Positions 1 through 7,248 of a DNA stretch of 39,544 nucleotides are shown in pieces. Where the stretch lies: NCBI GenBank assembly GCA_022508845.1, contig JAFLUL010000010.1, positions 1 through 39,544 of the forward strand, written 5' to 3'. Within the stretch, counting starts at the first letter, position 1; each line of letters begins with the position of its first letter. The translations under genes and the position numbers were made by a program. The notes under the pieces were generated by a model, which was given only the letters and a program-made list of their open reading frames with translations, had not been told where the DNA came from and ran no database searches. The DNA comes from Oscillospiraceae bacterium. GTDB taxonomy: Bacteria > Bacillota > Clostridia > Oscillospirales > Acutalibacteraceae.

Positions 1-129
1 CTTAAAGACCTTGAACAGAACGGCGGAGCCGACAGCGTTAAAGAGGAATATGAATATCCAACAAACCGCGACGCTTTCAACGCCGCATGCGATGCTTTCC
101 ACAGCGTTCTGAAAGAGGCACTGAAATAA
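1..129 (+). CDS. C-terminal end of an unidentified protein (5' truncated)
   Basis: An open frame enters from the left edge and ends at TAA 127-129, leaving only 42 residues that finish FHSVLKEALK. No domain can be assigned from so short a piece. The layout of a tyrosine-proline followed by an amphipathic helix is loosely like the end of FGGY sugar kinases, but that is a guess. It is followed by a short AT-rich hairpin and a palindromic element, so it probably ends its transcription unit. Confidence 0.6.
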   Translation, partial: LKDLEQNGGADSVKEEYEYPTNRDAFNAACDAFHSVLKEALK

Positions 130-162
130 AGATTTTAATAAAATCATACAAGAACTAATGCA

Positions 163-308
163 TAATTCGGGATTCGAAATGCGGAATTTCGGAAAATCGT
201 AAACGATTTTTGATTATTTAAATGCAGCTTTTTTAAGTTTCATTTACCGGCGGAAACAGAAAAATAAATTTCTTTAATTCCGAATTACGCATTACGAATT
301 CCGAATTG
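163..308. repeat. MITE-like palindromic element
   Basis: The two ends (about 163-192 and 276-308) are inverted copies of one another: AATTCGG, ATTCG, AATGCG and AATT blocks occur in the same order, with about 26 of 30 positions matching. The roughly 85 nt between them include a small hairpin (AAAATCG 193-199 with CGATTTT 204-210, followed by T-rich sequence) that may end transcription of the upstream gene. No transposase is encoded, so it looks like a decayed non-autonomous miniature element or dispersed palindromic repeat. Its right arm ends just before the ribosome binding site of the next gene. Confidence 0.6.
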
Positions 309-327
309 TTTTTTTGGAGTGATAATT

Positions 328-876
328 ATGTCATACATACCTATGACCGAATATGACGGAGCAAGCGAAGAAGTAAAGCGCGAATACGACGACCAGACGT
401 TAAAACACGGCAGAATAACAAATATGAAGCGAACTCTTTTGCATAATATCCCTTCATTTAAGGCATATATGGAGTGGTACACCCTCTTTGACGAGCTGAA
501 ACCCGTTTTAGGGGAGCGCGCTCTGCAAATTTTTTCGTATGCAATTTCAAACGGAAACGACTGCGAAATCTGCGGATCATTTTTTAATAAAATACTCAAA
601 GATAACGGTGATGATCCGGATGATCTTAAGCTTAACGAAACCGAAGAGCTGCTCTACACCCTCGGCACCGCCATATCCGTTGACCCCCACGACATTCCCA
701 ACTTTATTTACGACGGGCTTAAAAAGCATTTCTCCGATGAGGTTATAGTAACTATTTTTGCTTTTGCGGGGCTTATGTACGCCACAAATCTTTTTAACAC
801 CGTTTGTAAGGTTGATCTTGACGAAGTTTTATACGACTATAACATTTTTAAAAAGGAGAAAAAATCAAATGGCTGA
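328..876 (+). CDS. Carboxymuconolactone decarboxylase/AhpD-like protein
   Basis: A 182-residue all-helical protein of the carboxymuconolactone decarboxylase/AhpD superfamily. The redox motif C-E-I-C lies at residues 79-82 (GNDCEICGSFF), in the usual CxxC position, although the downstream His of classical AhpD is not obvious. I chose ATG 328 because GGAG at 316-319 is 8 nt upstream; a GTG at 319 lies on that site. Members are thiol-dependent peroxidase-like or ring-opening enzymes, and the substrate here is unknown. The end overlaps the next gene by 8 bp, so it is translationally coupled to the SDR and the two may act on the same compound. Confidence 0.8.
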   Translation: MSYIPMTEYDGASEEVKREYDDQTLKHGRITNMKRTLLHNIPSFKAYMEWYTLFDELKPVLGERALQIFSYAISNGNDCEICGSFFNKILKDNGDDPDDLKLNETEELLYTLGTAISVDPHDIPNFIYDGLKKHFSDEVIVTIFAFAGLMYATNLFNTVCKVDLDEVLYDYNIFKKEKKSNG

Positions 877-1672
877 TTTTATAAATAAAACAGCGTTTAT
901 AACCGGCGCCGCTCACGGACAGGGCAGGGCAACGGCGATAGCTCTTGCGAAAGAGGGAGCGGACATCGCCGCTTTTGACGTTGCAAAGCAGATAGAATAT
1001 CCGAAATATGAGTTCGGCACCTCAGATGAGCTTAAAACTCTTAAAGAGGAAATTGAGGCTCTCGGAAGAAAATGCGAAATTTTTGCAGGAGACGTAAGAG
1101 ACGATAAAGCCGTTTCAGCCGCGGTTGAGGGAACCATATCCGCATTCGGCAAAATTGACATACTCTTCAATAACGCAGGCATCTGCGCCTACGCAAGAGT
1201 TCACGAGATGACCGACGAAGAATGGGACGCGATGATAGACATAAACCTTAAAGGTCCGTTTATCGTTACCCGCAGAGTTGTTCCCTATATGATGGAGAAA
1301 AAGAGCGGCGTTATAATCAACAATTCATCCGTTATGGGACTTCGCGGAGGAAACCGCCTTTCGCACTACACCGCCTCAAAATGGGGACTGACGGGACTTA
1401 CAAAGGCTTGGGCAATAGAACTTGCTCCGTATAATATCAGAGTTCTCTCAATTCATCCAACCGGCGTAAACACTCCGATGAACGACGGCCTTGCAGCTAT
1501 GGAGGGCAAAACCCCCGAGGAAATAGCCGAAGCCAGCGCAGGAAATCTTCTTCCGGTGCCGTGGATAGAGCCTGAGGATACAGCAAATCTTGTTCTCTAT
1601 CTCGCAAGCGATAAGGCTCGCTTTGCAACAGGATCGCAGTTTGTTCTTGACGCGGGTCTATTGTCTGTATAA
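869..1672 (+). CDS. Short-chain dehydrogenase/reductase, mycofactocin-coupled SDR type
   Basis: A 267-residue classical SDR. The cofactor-binding motif GAAHGQG is at residues 13-19, NNAG at 101-104, a catalytic Ser at 154, and YTASK with Tyr167/Lys171. The pattern GQGR, then EGADIAAFDV, ELAPYNIRV, HPTGVNTPM and a late VPWIEPED is typical of the mycofactocin-coupled SDR subfamily (NAD held tightly). ATG 869 has AAAGGAG 8 nt upstream; an in-frame extension further upstream would run into the preceding gene. It overlaps the AhpD-like gene and is followed 16 bp later by the GH106-like gene. No mycofactocin biosynthesis gene is visible in the window, so the electron acceptor is unknown. Confidence 0.88.
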   Translation: MADFINKTAFITGAAHGQGRATAIALAKEGADIAAFDVAKQIEYPKYEFGTSDELKTLKEEIEALGRKCEIFAGDVRDDKAVSAAVEGTISAFGKIDILFNNAGICAYARVHEMTDEEWDAMIDINLKGPFIVTRRVVPYMMEKKSGVIINNSSVMGLRGGNRLSHYTASKWGLTGLTKAWAIELAPYNIRVLSIHPTGVNTPMNDGLAAMEGKTPEEIAEASAGNLLPVPWIEPEDTANLVLYLASDKARFATGSQFVLDAGLLSV

Positions 1673-1688
1673 TCATCGGGAGGGATTT

Positions 1689-4600
1689 ATGCTTTATAAA
1701 AAAAATAACGAAAACACTCTAAGCGACTCTCTTTTTAAAAATCCCACCTCTGAATACAGAGGCACACCCTTTTGGGCCTGGAACTCTTTTTTAACGAAAG
1801 AAGAGCTTTGCCGTCAGATAGACGTTTTTAAGGAAATGGGGCTCGGAGGCTTTCATATGCACGTCCGAACCGGCCTTGAAAACAAATACCTTGACGAGGA
1901 CTTTTTAGAGCTGGTTAAAGCGTGTGTTAAAAAAGCAAAGGACGAGGATATGCTCGCCTGGCTCTATGATGAGGATCGCTGGCCTTCCGGCGCGGCAGGA
2001 GGAATTGTTACAAAGGACGAAAAATACCGTGCCCGCTGCCTGCTTTTTACAAATCAAAAACAGGGAGAAATATGGAATGTTGTTGATTCACGCTCAGAGG
2101 GCGGCAGAAGCGGCAAGGGAAAAACAATAGCCTGCTACGATGTTAAATTAAACGCGGACGGCCTTTTGACCGAATATAAGAGAATAGACGAAAACGCAGA
2201 TGCCGAGGGCGAAAAATGGTTTGCTCTTCTCGAGATCCATCAGTCCTCATCCTGGTATAACGGCGAAACCTACGCCGACACTCTGAGCGAGGAAGCAATA
2301 AAGCGTTTTGTTGAGGTGACGCACGAGAGCTATAAAAAGACGGTGGGTAGCGAGTTTGACAAAACAGTTCCCGCTATTTTCACCGACGAGCCTCAGTTCA
2401 CCCGCAAAAAAACGCTTGAAAGAAGCCTTGCCGAAGGCAGAACGGACGTAACTCTCCCCTGGACGGACAGCGTTCCGAAGGGATATATGGATACCTACGG
2501 CGAGGATATTCTAGACTATCTTCCCGAACTTTTCTGGGAAAAAGCCGGCAGCGGCGTTTCAGTTCACCGCTACCGCTACCACGACTATATTTCAGAGCTT
2601 TTTGCCCGTTCTTTTGCCGACACCGTTGGAAAATGGTGCAGAGATAACAAAATAGCTCTAACCGGTCATATGATGGAGGAGCCAACCCTCAAATCGCAAA
2701 CAGCGGCTCTCGGAGAGGCTATGCGATCCTATCGGGGCTTTGACATACCCGGCATTGACCTTTTATGCAATCGCCACGAGTTTACAACGGCAAAGCAGGC
2801 ACAGAGCGCGGCACATCAGTTCGGCAGAGAGGGAGTTCTCTCAGAGCTGTACGGCGTTACGGGCTGGGACGCGGATTTCAGAACCTACCGCCATCAGGGC
2901 GACTGGCAGGCAGCCCTCGGAATAACCGTCAGAGTGCCGCATCTTTCCTGGTATGCCATGCAAGGAGAAGCAAAGCGCGACTATCCCGCGTCCATAAGCT
3001 ATCAATCAGCCTGGTATAAGGAATTTTCGGAGATTGAAAACCACTTTGCAAGGGTAAACACCGCGCTTACAAGGGGAAAACCCATTATCAGAGCTGCAGT
3101 CATCCATCCCGTTGAGAGCTACTGGCTCCACTGGGGACCAAACGACAAAACCGCCGCTGTTAGAAACGATATGGACGAGCGCTTTCAGTCGCTCACCGAA
3201 TGGCTGGTTTCGGGACAGATAGACTTCAATTTTATAAGCGAAGCTCTTCTCCCATCTCTTTGTGATAAAGGGTCAGCGCCCCTTAGGGTTGGAGAAATGG
3301 AATATGACGCCGTTATCGTTCCCGCCTGCGAAACGTTGAGGAAAACAACACTTGATCGCCTTGAAGAGTTCAAAGCTGCGGGAGGAAGGCTCATCTTTCT
3401 TGACAGCGCGCCTGCTTATGAGGACGCCCTCCCTTCGGACAGGGGTGAAAAGCTTTATAATATCAGCGAAAAGGTGAATTTCTCCCGCTCAGCGGTGCTC
3501 GGCGCCCTCGAGGACTTAAGAGAGGTTCGCATAAGCTATACGGACGGCTCGCCTTCTTATGAGTTTCTGACCCAGTTAAGGCAGGACAACAACTGCCGAT
3601 GGCTGTTTATAGCTCACACCTATGAGCCTTGGAACAAGCATCTCTATTCGGGCAGACGCGTTTTTATAACCGTAAAGGGTGAATATTCTCCCTTGCTCTA
3701 TAACACATCAAACGGCGAAATAAGCCCCGTAGGAGCGGACTACATAAACGGAAACACAGTTATAAAAACAGTAATTTTCGGTTATGATTCCGTGCTGTTA
3801 AAGCTCACACCTGGCAAATCGGACAAAAAAGCCGCTTTCCCCGCCGAAACTAAGGGAGAGCGAGCGTTTGTAACCCGACCTGAGAGCTTCTCGCTCAGCG
3901 AAGAAAACGTTTTGGTGCTCGACAAGGCAGAGGCGAGCGTCGACGGCGGCGATTTCCTCCCCGAAGAGGAGATACTGCGGCTTGATAATATTTGCCGCGA
4001 CGTTCTCGGACTGAAGCACAGAGGAGGGCATGTTAAGCAGCCGTGGGCTATGGAAAAAGAAACTCTTACCCACAGCGTTACCTTAAAATTCCGTTTCAGG
4101 AGCGAAATAAGCGTTTTGGGTGCGTCCCTTGCCCTTGAAAGCGCAGACAAGGCAAAAATAAGCTTTAACGGCAAAGAAGTGCCAAACAGCAAAACAGGCA
4201 ATTTCATTGATATTGCAATAGATAAAATTAAGCTCCCCGAAATAAAGCAGGGCGAAAACGAGCTTATAATAACCTACCCGTTCGGGAACACCTTCGGACT
4301 TGAAAACGTTTTTATAACAGGCGATTTCGGAGTTCGTACCGAAGGCGAAAGAGCCGTTATAACCGAAATGCCGAAAGAGCTTTATTTCGGCGATCTAACG
4401 CGCCAGGGACTTCCCTTCTACGGCGGAGAGGTTCGCTACCGCTTTAAGGCAAAGGCGGTAAACGGCGGACTCACAATTCGGGTTTCAGACTATTTCGGAG
4501 CGGTAATAAAGGTAAAAATAGACGGCAAACAGGCAGGACATATAATCTACCCGCCGTATGAGCTGAAAGCCTCCGCTCTTGAGGACGGCGAGCACGAAAT

Positions 4601-4781
4601 TGAGCTTATACTCTATCTCCACCGCTACAACACTTTCGGACCTCTTCATCTCGTAAACGAGGGGGATGCATACCACGGCCCCGACGCCTGGAGAACCGAA
4701 AACGAAAACTGGAGCTATCAGTATGTTCTCAGACGCACGGGAATCCTGAAGTCGCCGGAAATTTTTATTGATAAAAAATAA
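1689..4781 (+). CDS. GH106-like glycoside hydrolase (putative alpha-L-rhamnosidase)
   Basis: A 1030-residue protein without a signal peptide. The N-terminal block (SEYRGTPFWAWN, then a GGFHMHVRTGLE stretch and WLYDEDRWPSGAAGG) matches the conserved start of GH106 and related large glycosidases. FTDEP and LTGHMMEEP carry candidate catalytic acidic residues. After residue about 650 it becomes beta-rich, as expected of C-terminal beta-sandwich domains. The start is ATG 1689 with GGGAGGG 5 nt upstream; a longer frame from 1590 would overlap the SDR. GH106 enzymes release alpha-L-rhamnose from plant glycans or glycosides. Being cytoplasmic, it would act on imported oligosaccharides or glycosides. 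A rhamnose operon lies at 21917-25334. The family call is good; the exact substrate is inferred. Confidence 0.75.
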   Translation: MLYKKNNENTLSDSLFKNPTSEYRGTPFWAWNSFLTKEELCRQIDVFKEMGLGGFHMHVRTGLENKYLDEDFLELVKACVKKAKDEDMLAWLYDEDRWPSGAAGGIVTKDEKYRARCLLFTNQKQGEIWNVVDSRSEGGRSGKGKTIACYDVKLNADGLLTEYKRIDENADAEGEKWFALLEIHQSSSWYNGETYADTLSEEAIKRFVEVTHESYKKTVGSEFDKTVPAIFTDEPQFTRKKTLERSLAEGRTDVTLPWTDSVPKGYMDTYGEDILDYLPELFWEKAGSGVSVHRYRYHDYISELFARSFADTVGKWCRDNKIALTGHMMEEPTLKSQTAALGEAMRSYRGFDIPGIDLLCNRHEFTTAKQAQSAAHQFGREGVLSELYGVTGWDADFRTYRHQGDWQAALGITVRVPHLSWYAMQGEAKRDYPASISYQSAWYKEFSEIENHFARVNTALTRGKPIIRAAVIHPVESYWLHWGPNDKTAAVRNDMDERFQSLTEWLVSGQIDFNFISEALLPSLCDKGSAPLRVGEMEYDAVIVPACETLRKTTLDRLEEFKAAGGRLIFLDSAPAYEDALPSDRGEKLYNISEKVNFSRSAVLGALEDLREVRISYTDGSPSYEFLTQLRQDNNCRWLFIAHTYEPWNKHLYSGRRVFITVKGEYSPLLYNTSNGEISPVGADYINGNTVIKTVIFGYDSVLLKLTPGKSDKKAAFPAETKGERAFVTRPESFSLSEENVLVLDKAEASVDGGDFLPEEEILRLDNICRDVLGLKHRGGHVKQPWAMEKETLTHSVTLKFRFRSEISVLGASLALESADKAKISFNGKEVPNSKTGNFIDIAIDKIKLPEIKQGENELIITYPFGNTFGLENVFITGDFGVRTEGERAVITEMPKELYFGDLTRQGLPFYGGEVRYRFKAKAVNGGLTIRVSDYFGAVIKVKIDGKQAGHIIYPPYELKASALEDGEHEIELILYLHRYNTFGPLHLVNEGDAYHGPDAWRTENENWSYQYVLRRTGILKSPEIFIDKK

Positions 4782-4810
4782 GTCCGACCGAATAAGACAG
4801 ACTTTGCAGA

Positions 4811-4843
4811 AAAAAAACGCTATCATAACGGTAGCGTTTTTTT
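4811..4843 (+). terminator. Rho-independent terminator after the GH106 operon
   Basis: A perfect 12-bp stem (4811-4822 with 4832-4843) around a 9-nt loop. The 3' arm is itself a run of seven T. It separates the GH106 operon from spoIIA. Confidence 0.9.
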
Positions 4844-4883
4844 GCGCATAAAAGAAGAATGAAAAAATAACGGAGGTCAAATT

Positions 4884-5183
4884 TTGAATATAGCAACCGA
4901 AAATGATAAAATGACCGTTATTCTTACCGGAGAAATAGACCATCATACGGCAAGACCCATTCGGGAGGAAATTGATTTTGAACTGATAAAAAAGAAACCT
5001 GCAAAGCTGATACTCGATTTTTCGGGCGTTACTTTTATGGACTCCTCGGGCGTTGGGCTTGTTATGGGCAGATATAAGGCCGCAAGGGCTATAAACTGCC
5101 GAACGACAGTTTCTGGACTTAAAGAGCGCGACAAAAAAATAATGCAGATGTCGGGGCTGATTAACGTTATAGAATTTATTTAA
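4884..5183 (+). CDS. spoIIAA: Anti-sigma F factor antagonist SpoIIAA
   Basis: A 99-residue STAS-domain protein. It releases sigma F from SpoIIAB in the forespore. The motif MDSSGVGL (residues 52-59) holds the phosphorylation serine, by comparison with Bacillus subtilis Ser58 most likely Ser55. It then reads GRYKAAR and MSGL, as in other SpoIIAA proteins. The start is TTG 4884, placed by GGAGG at 4872-4876; the rare start may keep expression low. It is first of three genes in the conserved order spoIIAA-spoIIAB-sigF. I looked for a sigma-H promoter between the terminator (ends 4843) and the gene and found no clear one. Confidence 0.95.
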   Translation: MNIATENDKMTVILTGEIDHHTARPIREEIDFELIKKKPAKLILDFSGVTFMDSSGVGLVMGRYKAARAINCRTTVSGLKERDKKIMQMSGLINVIEFI

Positions 5184-5204
5184 CGGGTTGGGAGGAAAAC
5201 AAAA

Positions 5205-5633
5205 ATGAAGAAATTAAATTATTTTAAACTTGCAATTCCTGCAAAATCGGTAAACGAAGGCTTTTCACGCGCCGCTGTTTCGGCATTTGCCGCGCTTTTC
5301 GATCCAACGGTTGAGGAATTAAGCGACATAAAGACCGCCGTCAGCGAGGCGGTAACAAACTGCATAGTCCACGCCTATAAGGAAAAGGACGGAGTTATCT
5401 ACATAGACGCGAGCGCCTACGACAACGGGAGCGTTAAAATTAAAATACGCGATAAGGGCTGCGGAATAGCGGACATAGAAAAGGCGCGCGAGGCTCTCTT
5501 TACAACCTCGGGCGATGAACGCTCGGGTTTGGGCTTTACGGTGATGGAGAGCTTTTCCGATAAGCTTTCCGTGCGCTCAAAGATAGGAATTGGAACAACC
5601 GTAACAATAACAAAACTCATAAAATCCCGCTGA
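5205..5633 (+). CDS. spoIIAB: Anti-sigma F factor / serine kinase SpoIIAB
   Basis: A 142-residue GHKL-type ATPase/kinase. The N box is EAVTNCIVHAY with Glu49 and Asn52. The G1 box is DKGCGI (residues 83-88) and the G2 box is ERSGLGFTVM (105-114). It binds and silences sigma F and phosphorylates SpoIIAA. The GGGAGG ribosome site at about 5189-5195 precedes ATG 5205. It sits 21 bp after spoIIAA and 11 bp before sigF. The length agrees with the family (about 146 residues in B. subtilis). Confidence 0.96.
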   Translation: MKKLNYFKLAIPAKSVNEGFSRAAVSAFAALFDPTVEELSDIKTAVSEAVTNCIVHAYKEKDGVIYIDASAYDNGSVKIKIRDKGCGIADIEKAREALFTTSGDERSGLGFTVMESFSDKLSVRSKIGIGTTVTITKLIKSR

Positions 5634-5644
5634 AAGAAGAAAAA

Positions 5645-6298
5645 ATGACTCTTACTGCTGAACAAAAAAAGCTGGTTGAGGAGAACCTGGGGCTTGTTCA
5701 CTCCTGCGCAAACCGCTTTCGTGGGCGGGGAACCGAATATGAAGATCTTTTTCAGGCGGGAAGCGTTGGGCTGATAAAAGCGGCGATGGGCTTCAACAGC
5801 GAGCTGGGCTTTAAATTCTCAACCTACGCCGTTCCGGCGATACTCGGAGAAATCAAGCGGATATTTCGGGACGGCGGCGACGTTAAGATCGGAAGAGCAT
5901 CAAAGGAAAAAGCCCTTTTACTGCTGAAAATAAAGGACGAGCTTTCAAACGACCTCGGAAGAGAGCCGAGCATCGGCGAAATAGCAAAAAGGGCGGAACT
6001 TGACATAAGCGAAGCCGCCTGTCTTATTTCGGCCTGTATGCCGGCGGTGTCGCTCACCGATGATGAAAACGGCGAAAACGACATTCCCATTGATCCTCCG
6101 GATGAAAAGCTGACCCTCAGTCTTGATCTCAGAAACGCAATAGGAAAACTGAACGAAAATGACCGCCTGCTATTGTCGCTGAGATATTATAAAGGACTTA
6201 CTCAGAGCGTTACCGCAGGCATTCTGGGTATGACGCAGGTGCAGGTCTCGCGCAAAGAAAAGCAAATTTTGAATAAACTGAAAACTTTACTCAATTAG
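5645..6298 (+). CDS. sigF: RNA polymerase forespore-specific sigma factor SigF
   Basis: A 217-residue sigma-70 family protein. Region 2 spans roughly residues 15-75 (EYEDLFQAGSVGLIKAA, then FSTYAVPAILGEIKR), region 3 about 85-135 (ELSNDLGREPSIGEIA) and region 4 about 150-215, with a helix-turn-helix ending TQVQVSRKEKQIL. Gene order after spoIIAB identifies it as sigma F rather than sigma G or E. It is about 35 residues shorter at the N terminus than B. subtilis SigF. It directs early forespore genes; the SpoIIQ-like gene at 16258-17022 is a plausible target. Stop TAG 6296-6298 abuts a strong promoter for the next operon. Confidence 0.95.
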   Translation: MTLTAEQKKLVEENLGLVHSCANRFRGRGTEYEDLFQAGSVGLIKAAMGFNSELGFKFSTYAVPAILGEIKRIFRDGGDVKIGRASKEKALLLLKIKDELSNDLGREPSIGEIAKRAELDISEAACLISACMPAVSLTDDENGENDIPIDPPDEKLTLSLDLRNAIGKLNENDRLLLSLRYYKGLTQSVTAGILGMTQVQVSRKEKQILNKLKTLLN

Positions 6299-6299
6299 C

Positions 6300-6328
6300 G
6301 TGACAAAAAAAATAATATATGCTATAAT
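6300..6328 (+). promoter_or_regulatory. Sigma-A promoter with extended -10
   Basis: -35 GTGACA (6300-6305), a 17-nt spacer, and -10 TATAAT (6323-6328) preceded by TGC (extended -10). It starts right after the sigF stop and would drive the operon 6460-9940. Confidence 0.8.
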
Positions 6329-6329
6329 T

Positions 6330-6376
6330 ATACCCTATCGAATAAATTCTCATTGCTTTTGCATTCGATGGGGTAT
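6330..6376 (+). promoter_or_regulatory. Hairpin at the start of the 5' UTR
   Basis: ATACCCTATCGAAT (6330-6343) pairs with ATTCGATGGGGTAT (6363-6376): 14 bp with one wobble and a 19-nt loop. It begins almost at the predicted transcription start. It is followed by AT-rich sequence without a clean T run. It could be a weak terminator for sigF read-through, an mRNA-stabilising hairpin or an operator. Confidence 0.6.
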
Positions 6377-6386
6377 TATCATATTA

Positions 6387-6421
6387 TTTATACAATTTAT
6401 TTATACAATAAGATTGTATAA
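6387..6421 (+). promoter_or_regulatory. Three-copy repeat TTATACAAT (operator-like)
   Basis: TTTATACAAT occurs at 6387-6396 and 6400-6409. The inverse ATTGTATAA is at 6413-6421, forming a perfect 9+3+9 inverted repeat with the second copy. It lies between the promoter and the ribosome site of the zinc-ribbon gene. Confidence 0.55.
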
Positions 6422-6459
6422 TAATACACGGTAAAATAACTAAAATAAGGATGGATTTT

Positions 6460-7248
6460 ATGGCAAAATGCGCAAACTGCGGATATGCGCTGAAATTTAC
6501 CGACTGGAAACCCGAATGTCCTAAATGCGGCGTCAACCTGAACTACTTCAAGGCCAACGAGATTCTTTTGGCGGAATCGGAAAAGGCCGAAGCAGAACAC
6601 GCGAAATTCCAACCCAAGGTAGACAGAGCAAAAGCTGCCTACGCCGGTTCGATATTTGCAATTCTCAGAATTATTTTTACTCTTCTGCCGATAGCAGGTC
6701 TGTTTTTACCTCTTTGCAGATATAACGGCGAAAGCGTTAATGCTCTCTGGCTGTATAATTATCTGTCAAAAGCCGATATAGGAGCTCTTTTCGGAAAGAT
6801 CCCGGTTGCAGTTTGCCTTGTAACTTTGCTTCTTTCGGCGGTAATGATGATAATTTGCCTTGTATTTATCGTTATGTCTCTCGGCAAACACGGCAAAGGC
6901 AGAACAATAGCTCTTTATGCGGTTATGCCTGTTTGCGCGGTTATTTCCGCTGTGTGCTATACCGTTATCTCCTCGGATATGGCGGATTCGGCTGTTTCCT
7001 ACGGAGCATTTGTTTACATAGCTCTTCAGCTTTTCAGCTTCGGTTGGAATCTGTTTGTGGTTAAAAAGGGTATCCCCGTTAAGTATACCCCCTGCATCGT
7101 AGGCGGACTGCCGAGCGATGAATACTTCGGCTATGTTAACAGCGGTATGCCGCTCAGCGAAATTCGCCGCAAAATGCTTGTTGCACTCACAAAGCTTCAG
7201 ATTGAAGCAGAGGCAAAAGAAGAAGCAACTGAGGAGGCGGCAGTATGA
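6460..7248 (+). CDS. Zinc-ribbon membrane protein of unknown function
   Basis: A 262-residue protein. A two-CxxC zinc ribbon (CANC and CPKC, residues about 4-22) is followed by a charged helix and about four hydrophobic segments (roughly residues 63-85, 105-135, 145-165 and 175-195). It ends in a Glu/Ala-rich tail. I prefer ATG 6460 to ATG 6451, because AAGGATGG immediately precedes 6451 and gives about 7 nt spacing to 6460. The stop overlaps the transporter start by 4 bp (ATGA), so the two are coupled. It may be a regulatory or assembly partner of the transporter; no family name is recognised. Confidence 0.75.
   Translation: MAKCANCGYALKFTDWKPECPKCGVNLNYFKANEILLAESEKAEAEHAKFQPKVDRAKAAYAGSIFAILRIIFTLLPIAGLFLPLCRYNGESVNALWLYNYLSKADIGALFGKIPVAVCLVTLLLSAVMMIICLVFIVMSLGKHGKGRTIALYAVMPVCAVISAVCYTVISSDMADSAVSYGAFVYIALQLFSFGWNLFVVKKGIPVKYTPCIVGGLPSDEYFGYVNSGMPLSEIRRKMLVALTKLQIEAEAKEEATEEAAV

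Noticed and set aside
1590-1688. Upstream start for the GH106-like protein
   Set aside because: The extra 33 codons overlap the SDR gene in another frame. GGGAGGG before ATG 1689 and family similarity beginning after it support the shorter form.
2398-2685. Minus-strand ORF of 95 residues within the GH106-like gene
   Set aside because: It is a shadow of the conserved catalytic region, with no ribosome site.
3782-4207. Minus-strand ORF of 141 residues within the GH106-like gene
   Set aside because: It lies fully antisense to a well-supported coding region, has no ribosome site, and its serine/leucine-rich composition is typical of a shadow frame.
4844-4883. Sigma-H promoter for spoIIA
   Set aside because: GAAT occurs at about 4857-4860, but no AGGA-type -35 element lies at the right distance; that position is inside the terminator.
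4485-4946. Minus-strand ORF of 153 residues across the end of the GH106 gene and the terminator
   Set aside because: It crosses a perfect terminator hairpin and the spoIIAA start and has no homology-like motifs.
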